Positions 22,285-31,500 of a stretch of 33,428 bases of DNA are shown in pieces. Within the stretch, counting starts at the first letter, position 1. Each line of letters begins with the position of its first letter. Source of the DNA: CAZGMC01 sp964526565 (GTDB lineage Bacteria; Pseudomonadota; Alphaproteobacteria; DSM-16000; Inquilinaceae); the NCBI GenBank assembly GCA_964526565.1, contig CAZGMC010000041.1, forward strand, positions 1-33,428, given 5' to 3'. The notes beneath the pieces were generated by a model. It did no database searches and was not told where the DNA came from. It worked only from the letters and a program-made list of their open reading frames with translations. Made by a program: the position numbers and the translations under genes.

Positions 22285-23835
22285 TCAGCGCATGCCCGCC
22301 CAGGCGGCGAGCGGGCGGAGCTGGGGGCTTTTCTTGACCTGGTGCAGCTCCATGCGGCGCAGCACGTTGTCCAGCACGGCGATGCCGTCGGCGACGTACT
22401 TGCCCTTGTTGAGCATGACGCATTCGGCGCGGTTGGCCATGGCTGCGTCGGTGAACTCGCCGCGGGTCGGCATGCCGCGCTTGACCAGGCTCTCCAGCAC
22501 CTGGGTCGCCCAGATCACCGGCACGTGCGCCGCCTCGCACAGCCACAGGATCTCCTCCTGCACCTCCGACAGGCGCTCATAGCCGATCTCCACCGCCAGG
22601 TCGCCGCGGGCAATCATCACGCCGAACGGGTTGCGGCCGGCCGCCTGGACGATCAGGTCTGGCAGGTTGGCGAAGGCCAGCTTGGTCTCGATCTTGGCGA
22701 CGATGGGCATGGGCGGCCGGCCCGGCCGGCGCGCCGTCAGCTCGTCCTGCAGCCGGGCGATGTCCTCGGGCCGCTGGACGAACGAGTAGCCGACGATGTC
22801 GGCATGCTCGGCGACGAAGTCCAGGTGGCTCAGGTCGTCGGGCGTCAGGGGTGACACCTCCAGCGCCGTGTCGGGGAAGTTGATGCCCTTCTCCTCCAGC
22901 AGCGGCTGGCCGCCCGGTGGCGTGCGGCTGACGGTCATGACCAGCCCCTCGTCGGTGACCGCCTCGACGGTGCCGACGATCAGCCCGTCCTTGATCGACA
23001 CCGCCGCGCCGATCGGCACCCGGCGCAGCACCTCCGGCGCCGCGCAGCTCGCCTGGAACGGGTAGCGCGGGTCGGCCAGCGGCTCGCCGAAGGTCAGCAG
23101 CACCTTGTCGCCGCGCTTGACGTTGTCGCCGTCGCTCGGCGCCAGCACGTGGCGGGTGCGGATCTTGGGGCCGGCGAGGTCCATCAGCACCGGGCAGGGC
23201 CGGCCGAGCTCGGCGCCGGCGCGGCGGATGTTGTCGATCATCGCCGCCCACACCTCTGGGCCATCATGGGCGCAGTTGACGCGGGCGCAGTCCATCCCGG
23301 CGCGCATCATGGTGTGGACGCGGTCGATGTCGCGCGCCGCCCGCTCCGACAAAGTGACCAGGATGCGGGTCTTGCGGTCGGTCGCCGGCGGGCCGAACAC
23401 GGCCGCGGCGTTCTCCTCCAGCAGGCGGTCGCCACGGACGAACTCTTCCGGCGTCGGCCGGTGGCGCGGGCCGTCACTGCCGCAGATCGTCTCCAGGTTG
23501 GCGATGATGGCGGCCAGGCTGGGCATGACGCGGCTCTCGCTGCGGCCCAGCGACGACAGGCCCCACGGCGCCAGCGCCGCCTGCAGCGGCCTGAGGTCGA
23601 GCCGGCGCAGGGCCAGATAGGCCGCCAGGTTGGCCGCACTGTCCCGATAGGCGGTCCGCTCCAGCCGCGGCGCCCAGCGCGCCATCAGCGCCTCGGCCTC
23701 TGCCGCCACGGTATCGCGCACGCGGCGCACCTCGGCCAGCAGCGCCGCCGGGTCGGTGCCGTCGAACGGGGGTTGCCGGTGCATCCGCTCCTCGGAGAGC
23801 GATGCCGGCGTGGCGGCGACGGGTTCGGTGGACAT
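22285..23835 (-). CDS. Pyruvate kinase-like protein with N-terminal extension and no C-terminal allosteric domain
   Basis: The protein is about 516 residues. The first 150 or so are a helical extension (AALLAEVRRVRDTVAAEAEALM, SLGRSESRVMPSLAAIIANL) not found in textbook pyruvate kinase. The TIM-barrel and B-domain features follow: RKTRILVTLSE, GMDCARVNCAHDGPEVW, LMDLAGPKIRTR, KGINFPDTALEVSPLTPDD, SFVQRPEDIARL, IVAKIETKLAF, MIARGDLAVEIGYERL and VIWATQVLESLVKRGMPTR. The chain ends shortly after the barrel, so the usual C-terminal regulatory domain is absent, and the normal SGET segment reads LNKGKY. It probably uses PEP and ADP, but activity should not be taken for granted. ATG 23835 is preferred; the frame opens at GTG 23919. 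Confidence 0.85.
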   Translation of the reverse strand: MSTEPVAATPASLSEERMHRQPPFDGTDPAALLAEVRRVRDTVAAEAEALMARWAPRLERTAYRDSAANLAAYLALRRLDLRPLQAALAPWGLSSLGRSESRVMPSLAAIIANLETICGSDGPRHRPTPEEFVRGDRLLEENAAAVFGPPATDRKTRILVTLSERAARDIDRVHTMMRAGMDCARVNCAHDGPEVWAAMIDNIRRAGAELGRPCPVLMDLAGPKIRTRHVLAPSDGDNVKRGDKVLLTFGEPLADPRYPFQASCAAPEVLRRVPIGAAVSIKDGLIVGTVEAVTDEGLVMTVSRTPPGGQPLLEEKGINFPDTALEVSPLTPDDLSHLDFVAEHADIVGYSFVQRPEDIARLQDELTARRPGRPPMPIVAKIETKLAFANLPDLIVQAAGRNPFGVMIARGDLAVEIGYERLSEVQEEILWLCEAAHVPVIWATQVLESLVKRGMPTRGEFTDAAMANRAECVMLNKGKYVADGIAVLDNVLRRMELHQVKKSPQLRPLAAWAGMR

Positions 23836-24014
23836 GACGGGACGGTCCTGGGTTGGGAAGCCGGCGTTCACATGCAGATGGTCATCGATTAACGCCACGC
23901 CGTCAGCCGGCGCAATCACCGAACGATGACATTCATGTCAGAAAGCCGGCATCGCAACCACATGTTTTGCGAGTGCCGAAATCGCTTCGTTGCCTGCTCC
24001 GCCGCCTGCCCTGC

Positions 24015-24947
24015 TTACGCCCGCCGCGGCTCTGCCACGTCCCCCGCATCCTGCTCCACGGCGTCGAGGGCGTCGGCCAGGCGGGTGCGGGCGGTGCCGG
24101 GGCGCAGGGGCTTCTGCTGGCTCTCGTGGGGGGCCCAGCCGGCCAGCCACAGGATCTGGACGGTGGCCGGAATGCGGCCGTCGGGGCCGGCATAGAGGTC
24201 GTGGTAGCGGCGCGCCGCCTCCAGCCACAGGGCGCGCGGCGGCGGCTTCGGGTTGCGTGCCAGGGCGGCATTGGTCTCGCCCATGCCACGCAGGTCGGTG
24301 AACAGGCGGAAGGCGTCCGGATAGGTCACCGTCAGGGTGTCCACATCCGCCACCGGCAGGGCGAAGCCGGCGCGCTGCAACAGCCCGGCGGCGTCGCGCA
24401 GGTCGGCGAACGGCGACACCCGCGGGCTGACCCCGCCCGCCACCGCCAGTTCCGCCTCCATCAGCGCCCGGCGCAATTCGACCAGCGTGTCGCCGCCCAG
24501 CATGGCCGCCATGAACAGGCCGTCGGGGCGCAGCGCGTGGTTCACCTGGACGAGCGTACCCGGCAGGTCGTTGACCCAGTGCAGCGACAGCGCGCTGACC
24601 ACCAGGTCGAAGGCCCCGTCGGCGAACGGCAGCAGCTCCTCGTCGGCGGCCACGGCGGGGCACCCCGTCGCCGCGGCGCGCGCCGCCAGCGCCGGCGACA
24701 GGTCGGCCTGGACCAGCGTCACCATGCCCTTGCGCCCGGCCAGCGCGCGGGCGAACGCGCCATCGTGACAACCCAGGTCAAGCACGCGCGGGAAGTCGCG
24801 CCGGACGTCGAACAGCCGCTCGACCAGCCCTTCGGCCACGCGGGCGAGCAGGAAATCGTGCCCGCCCAGCCCGGCCGCCGCCCGGTCCCGCCGCCGCCGC
24901 ACCAGCCGCCGGTCGAACACGGTCATCGTATCGGAGCCATCGGTCAT
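24015..24947 (-). CDS. NDUFAF5/BioC-like SAM-dependent methyltransferase
   Basis: The 310-residue protein begins with MTVFDRRLVRRRRDRAAAGLGGHDFLLARVAEGL, quoted here in outline: a basic start and an HDFL block followed by VLDLGCHDGAFARAL (motif I). SALSLHWVNDLPGTLVQ and LRPDGLFMAAMLGGDTL are hallmarks of alphaproteobacterial homologues of human NDUFAF5, a complex I assembly factor that modifies NDUFS7. The C-terminal half has the SPFADLRDAAGLLQRAGF block. It is likely a cytoplasmic factor for NADH dehydrogenase maturation. Start ATG 24947 is chosen; ATG 24926 is the alternative. Upstream sequence belongs to a transposase remnant. Confidence 0.87.
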   Translation of the reverse strand: MTDGSDTMTVFDRRLVRRRRDRAAAGLGGHDFLLARVAEGLVERLFDVRRDFPRVLDLGCHDGAFARALAGRKGMVTLVQADLSPALAARAAATGCPAVAADEELLPFADGAFDLVVSALSLHWVNDLPGTLVQVNHALRPDGLFMAAMLGGDTLVELRRALMEAELAVAGGVSPRVSPFADLRDAAGLLQRAGFALPVADVDTLTVTYPDAFRLFTDLRGMGETNAALARNPKPPPRALWLEAARRYHDLYAGPDGRIPATVQILWLAGWAPHESQQKPLRPGTARTRLADALDAVEQDAGDVAEPRRA

Positions 24948-25005
24948 GACGCGCAATATGGCGTCGGGCGCGGCCCGGCCAATGGCGGACGAGCTGCGCG
25001 GCCAT

Positions 25006-25195
25006 CGCCCTGCCTTGAAGAACAACCAGCCAACCCAGCGCGATGCGGTTGAGCGGTATTTCGACGGTCCCCTGACCGAGCGGCTTGAAGCGGTCACCAG
25101 CGCGGACAAGGACCACGATCGCCTCGAGGCCCGCACCTGCACCGTCAGCGCGGTCGACACAAGCCTCTGTTCGAAACAAGAATTCGCAGGACCGG
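25006..25195 (+). pseudogene. ISAs1-family transposase remnant
   Basis: The plus-strand translation shows ALKNNQPTQRDAVERYFDG followed by DKDHDRLEARTCTVSAVD. These correspond to the conserved ALKGNQPTL-AV-YF and DKGHGRIE-R-CTV blocks of ISAs1-type (H-repeat) transposases. The N-terminal half, the catalytic region and the end of the gene are missing, and the sequence degrades after about 25160. It is a relic lying in the upstream region of the NDUFAF5-like gene. No terminal inverted repeats are recognisable. Confidence 0.65.
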
Positions 25196-25218
25196 GCTAC
25201 TCCTGGTGGCTCTGCTGA

Positions 25219-25546
25219 GGGCCGTAAGTCGCCGTTTGGTCAAGGCGCAGTGTCTCGGTTAATCGCAAGGCGCGGAAAGCCTGGAACTGAAAAGTTGCAT
25301 AACATAATATGATTACTTAATAATAGAAAGAATAATCCGAATTTATACAAAGGGCTGGACCTGCACTGCAGTGTCGACTCTTGGTCGTCTGCCTCGTTAG
25401 TTTATGATTGCCAAACATGCAAAGCATCGCTTTGCCGTCCATCGCCTGTTCAGGAAGTGAAGTAATCGTTCGACACCCGGGCCAGCCCGCGCGCGCGGAG
25501 CAAGCCGTAGTCGGCCTTGTCGAAGTTTGGAGAAGGGGTATCAGCC
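25219..25546 (+). promoter_or_regulatory. AT-rich promoter region of the giant extracellular protein gene
   Basis: The stretch 25290-25350 is the most AT-rich in this part of the window. A possible promoter is TTGCAT 25295-25300, 17 bp, TAATAA 25318-25323. Downstream lie a 10-bp palindrome CACTGCAGTG (25364-25373) and a perfect hairpin GCAAAGC-ATC-GCTTTGC (25419-25435), which may be an operator or a leader structure. GGAGAAGGGG at 25530-25539 is a strong ribosome binding site for ATG 25547. No gene is seen in these 328 bp. Confidence 0.4.
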
Positions 25547-28500
25547 ATGGCGTTCAGTAATCCTGCGATCACGTTCGGTGCGGTCGGCCTCGAGGGCGAA
25601 AACACCAGCAACCCGACGGCGCTGGATTTCAGCAAGTCCGGCAACCCGGTGTTGTTCGTCGCCCAGCAGAACGGCGAGATCTGGCGTTACGAAATCGCGC
25701 GCCAGCCGGACGATGCAGACGGCGATACGCTTCCCCAATTCGTTGTCACGGCCTCAACAAAGATCAGCGATATCAAATTACAGACGCAGAACTACGACGA
25801 CGACGGCTCGGCAAACGGGACGACCAACCGGCAGATGACCGGCCTGGTCACGACCGTCGATGAAAACGGCAATGACGTTCTTTACGTAAATTCCTCGGAC
25901 TGGCGGATCGCGGTCGGCAACGACTCGGGTCTCGACACCAATTCCGGCCAGATCCATAAGATCGTCCTGGACAAGGATACCGGCGCAGTCCTCTCAAATG
26001 TCGCGATCGTCCGCGGCCTGCCGCGGTCGGAAGAAAACCACTCCACCAACGGCCTCGATCTGTCGGTCGACGCAAACGGCGACACGATCCTCTGGATCGC
26101 CCAGGGCGGCAACACGAACAAGGGCGCGCCCGGCAACAATTTCGCCGGCACCGTCGACTTTGCGCTGTCGGGCACGATCCTGAAGATCAACCTGACCGAG
26201 CTCGAATCCTACGACGTGCGGACCGACGGCAACGGGGATCAATTCATCCTCGACCTGCCCACGCTCGACGACCCGACCCGGAGCAATGTCGACCTGACGT
26301 CGCTCAGCATCCAGAACCTGGCCGAGGCGCCGACCTTCACGCTGGACGACAACGGCACCGGGACCAACGGCGAGCTGGTCCCGGAATGGGCCGGCGGCAA
26401 CAACGGCCTGAACATGGCCAAGATCGCCGACAAGGCGCTGGTCAGCGACGACGGGCAGCTCAAGATCGTCGACAACCCGCTGAAGGTGCATGCTCCCGGA
26501 TACCGCAACAACTATGACGTTCTCGTGACCGAGACGGGCGAGGTATACACCTGGGACAACGGCCCCAACGGCGGCTGGGGCGGTCAGCCGATCCCGTTCG
26601 AGGACAACACGCCGGGCAGCGGCAACAACTGGGTCGAGGACTGGACCCAGGAGCTGGCGACCAACCAGTTCAATGAGAATGGCAGCAATGGCTACGGTGA
26701 CCAGCTGCACTACGCCGGCAACACCACCGATGCCTTCGGTCCGTACGCCGGCGACGCGAACCCGCTGCGCGCCGCAAAGGAAGTGCTCGAGGCGGCGTTC
26801 AACCCGGACGGCAGCTACAAGCCGGCCACTGCGAACGATCCGGTGCTCGACGAGAACAGCTCGGTGATCTTCGCCGACGAGGCGGAGGCGCGGGACTACC
26901 TTTCGAAGCTGCTGATCATCTACGAGGAGCAGGGTGACGGCAACTGGGTGGACAGCGGCGCGGCGCTGCCGGCCGATCTGCACGATCTTCTGTCCGGCTA
27001 CGACTGGGTCCATCCCGGCAGCTCGATCGGCGACCCGACCCAGCACTTCGACGGCCCGAGCGTGATGGACGGCACGCGCTATTCGCCGGAGTCCCAGCTG
27101 ATCCCGACCGGCCAGGACGGCTCGCTCAAGACCATCAACTCCTCGACCAACGGCCTGGCCGAGTACACGGGCACGTTCTTCGGCGGCGCGCTTGACGGCG
27201 CGATCATCGCCGCGGCCTTCAACGGCAACCTCTATTTCGAGTTGCCCGAGGATACCAACGGCGATGGCCGCCCGGACACGGTCGACAGCCTCGGCACGAT
27301 CGGCGGCTTCGGCTCGCAGCCGCTTGCGGTGACCACGCTGGGTGACGAGGGCATTCCCAACGCCCTGATCGACACCGACGGCGACGGCCTTGACGACTTC
27401 GCCGGTCTGGTCGTGGCGGCGACCTATGGCGCCGACAACGTGACCTTCTTCGTGCCCGGCGGCCAGCCGGCCGACCCCAGCACGGACCTGGACCTCGACG
27501 GCATCGACAACACCAACGACTCCCACGTCGGCGACGACACCGACGGCAAGGGCGTCATCGTCGGCGCCGACGCCACGGCGTTCTGGGGCTTCGAGCTCAA
27601 CAACCCGGCGACCACGCCGCCGGGGGCCATCCCGGACGGCGACAGCATCGCCGGCGACATCGGCATCAATGCGGTCTGGCGCGACGGCGTCACGCCGCAG
27701 GTCGCGCCGCTCGGCGAGCCCGCCCTGTACAACCCGGACATCTGGAACCTGGGCGGTGCCTCCACCTTCGTCAGCATCGATCAGGCGGATGACGGATCGG
27801 CGGTCGGTGCGGCCAACGACCAGTCCGACGTGCTCGGCATCGGCTTTGCCACACCCAGCGGCATCGGCGGCGTGACCATCACGACGGAGATGATCAACAT
27901 CTTCGACTTCCAGCTGAACAAGGACGCCGGGAAGACCTGGAACGGCGGCGAGAAGGCGGGCCTGATGGTCGGCCCGGGCACCCAGACGACGTTCGTCGAG
28001 GCGACGATCGCCGCCGTCAACACCGGCGGCACGGTCGTCTACGGCCTGCAGCTCATCGTCGAGGACAACGACTCCCCCGTCACCGGGTTCGTCGAGATGC
28101 CCGGCCTCGGCACCGCCGACAACGGCCTGAGCGACGGCACGGTGCAGCTCGCGATCGACCTGGACCTGACCCCGGGCTCGGAGACCGTGACGGCGCGGGC
28201 GAAGTTCCTGGACGGCGGCACGTTCGGCACGGAGTTCGAGACGGCCTCGCTCGACGTGCCGGCCGCGGTGGTCGCCGCGGTCAAGGGCCAGTACGTGAAC
28301 TTCGGCAAGCAGACCGGTGCGGTGGTCGGCCTGGTCTCTTCGGCGCCGCAGGGCGACGACAGCTTCGCGGCCTCCTGGGACTACGTGCAGGTCGACGGCA
28401 TCGCCCGCGAGGCCACCGAAGGCGAGGTCCTGTACCGCTGGAACGCCGGCGGCAGCACCGTCTCCGCCAACGATGGCGGGCTCGATTGGACTGCCGAGAC

Positions 28501-31500
28501 CGGCCCGATCGTCGGCGGCCCGACCAACGTCGCGACCCACAACATCAGCGGCCGCGACGACTCCGTTCCCGACACGGTGCCGCAGGGCGTCTTCGCGCAG
28601 GAGCGCTGGGACCCGGATACCGGCGCCGAAATGGCGCTGGAGTTCGGCGAGGGCGGCCTCGCCGCCGGCACCTATGCCGTGCGCCTGTTCATGGGCAACG
28701 GCTTCAGCGGCACCAGCAGCCCCGGCCAGCGCGTGTTCGACGTTTCGGTCGAGGGCGTCCTGTTCCAGGACGACCTGGACCTGTCCGCCACGCTCGGTCA
28801 CCAGGTCGGCGGCATGTTCGAGTGGATCGGCGAGGTCACCGACGGCACCATCGACATCGACTTCCAGCGCGTCGTCGAAAACCCGCTGATCAACGCGGTC
28901 GAGATCATCAAGGTCGCCGAACCGGGCGCGGGCCCGACGATTTCGGTGGTCGATGCCGCAGCCGCCGAAGGGGACGGCACGGTCACGGTAACGATCCAGT
29001 CCGATGTGGCGATCCCCGCCGAACAGACGGTCACGGTCACCTACGAGATCGTGCCGCTCTCGGCGACCCCGCAGCAGGACTACGTGGCGCCGAACCTGAC
29101 CTTTGACGAGACGACCGGCGTGTACAGCGGCTCCGGCGAGATTGCCGGCGGCTCGGCCGACCTGACGGTGCCGATCGAGATCGTCAACGACACGGCGGCT
29201 GAAGGCACCGAGACGTTCGAGCTGCGGCTGACCGGCGTGACCGGCGCCGAGGCGGCGCTCGGCGACAACTCAGTGGCGACCGTCACGATCGCCGACGACG
29301 ACACGGCCGAACCGGGCACCGTGCTCTACCGCGTCAATGCCGGGCCCGGCGGCACGGCCGCGGGGGCCTCGACCGTCGCCGCAACCGACGGCGGGCCGGA
29401 CTGGCTGGGCGACCACACCCTGACCGACCCGGCCAACGGCAGCGGCATCGTGCTGTCGGGCCAGACCGATGACACGTTCGTCAACAGCCTGACCAATGCC
29501 GAGGACGAGATCGACCTGGCGAATGTCGACGGCACCGTGCCGTGGCAGCTGTTCGTCTACGAGCGCAGCGACAATTCGCCGTCCGGGATCAGCGGCGACA
29601 CCGGAACGCTGGATTATGCCTTCGATGTGGAGGTCGGCAATACCTACTCGGTGACGGTGTATTACACCGAGAACTGGAACAACATCTTCACGAGTCCGGA
29701 TCCGCGCATCTTCGACGTTTCGGTCGAAGGCGCGGTGCCGGCGGAGTTCGACGACATCCATCCGCTGCGCGAGGCCACGGATGTCGTCGACGGTCCGGGG
29801 GCGCCGCTGCCGAGCGGCAGCCTGACCGATGCCGAGAAGCAGCCGTACCTCGGCGTCGCCTTCTCGCGCACCTACACCTTCGAGGCGACCGACGACACGC
29901 TGAACCTGTCCTTCCTCCACAACGACCCGGTCAGCCAGAACCCGAAGGTCAACGCCATCGAGGTCCGCGTGGCCGACGCTTCCGGCAGCACCGCCGAGGT
30001 CGCGGTGGCCGACCTGTCGGTTGCCGAGGGCGATGGCACGGCGGAGCTCACCTTCACGCTGAGCGCGCCGGTGACCGAGGGGCCGGTGACGGTGGTCTTC
30101 ACGGTCGGCGCCCAGGGCGACACGGCAACGGACGGCGACGACTACGGCATCGCGGCCCCGCTCGAAGTGACCTTCGCGGCCGGTGAGACCACCGCAACCA
30201 GGACCGTGACCATCGTGGACGACAGCCTCGACGAGGGCGTCGAAAGCGTCTCGGTGACGCTCGGCACGATCACCGCGCCGGCCGGCACCACGGTCACGGC
30301 GGGCGATGCCTCGGCGACGGTGACGATCGCCGACAACGACGAAGCGCCGCCTCCCGCGGGCGAGGTGCTGTTCCGCGTCAATGCCGGCGGGCCGGCGATC
30401 GTCGTGGGGGCGGACGACTCGACCGACCCGACCGACCCGGACCTCGATTGGGGCCAGGACCAGGGCAATTTCGGCGACGCCGGCAACAGCCCGTACCTGA
30501 TCGCCAACAGCACCGGCACCTCCACCTTCAGCGGCGACAGCAGCAGCGCCCATCCCGGACCGATCGTTGCGACCGACCCGAGCATCCCGGCCGGCACACC
30601 GGACGCCCTGTTCAACACCGAGCGCTGGGATGCGCCGAGCACCCCGGAAATGCTGTGGCAGTTCCCGGTCGCGGGCGGCACCGAGGTCGAGGTGCGGCTG
30701 TACTTCGCAGAGATCTTCAGCGGCATTGATGCCGCCGGCGAGCGGGTGTTCGACGTTTCGGTCGAGGGCACGGTGCCGTCCGCGTTCGACGATATCGACC
30801 AGTTCGCCATCGCCGGCGCCAAGGGCGGGTTCATGCGCTCCACCACGGTCACGGTGAGCGATGACGGCGTCCTCGATATCGAGGCGATCCACGGCGTCGA
30901 GAACCCGGCGCTCAAGGGCATCGAGATCCTGACGACCGGTACCCAGGCCTACATGCCGCCGGACGACGTTCTGTTCGGCACCACGGTCGAGATCTCCGAC
31001 GACAGGTTGGCGCCGAGCGATGCCGGCACGCTGGCAGCGGGCGACAACATCGTCGTCGCCCAGCAGGAGGGCGAGAACGGCGACAACGCGTTCCGCGACC
31101 GCGACTACTTCACCTTCGACGTCCCGGTCGGCTTTGGCCTGACCGGCATCATCCTGCAAGGCTACACGGTGGAGAACCTGACCACCGGCACGGACGCCTT
31201 CTTCGGCATCCAGCAGGGCAGCCAGATCACCGTCGACCCGGCTACCGGCGCGCCGGACGCCGGCACCGACCCGCTGCTGGGCGGGGTGGTCTACGGCCTC
31301 GGCAACCTCACCGGAGACAGCGACCTGCTGGCGCTGATGGCCGCGGGCGGCGAGGTCGAGCCGGGCTTCTCCCTGCCGGCCTTCGACACCCCGCTGACCG
31401 GCGAGGTTGCGGCCTGGCTCAACCAGGGCGTCGGCCCGAGCACGGCGACGCTGAACTTCGTGATCGAGGCTCTGCCGCAGACCGGCGCCGCGGTGCTTGG

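Noticed and set aside
25994..28801. Minus-strand open frame of 935 codons, and a second at 29270-31996
   Set aside because: Both are opposite the giant protein gene, whose domains are clear. Long antisense frames are expected where the sense strand is biased to GC-ending Asp/Gly/Val codons.
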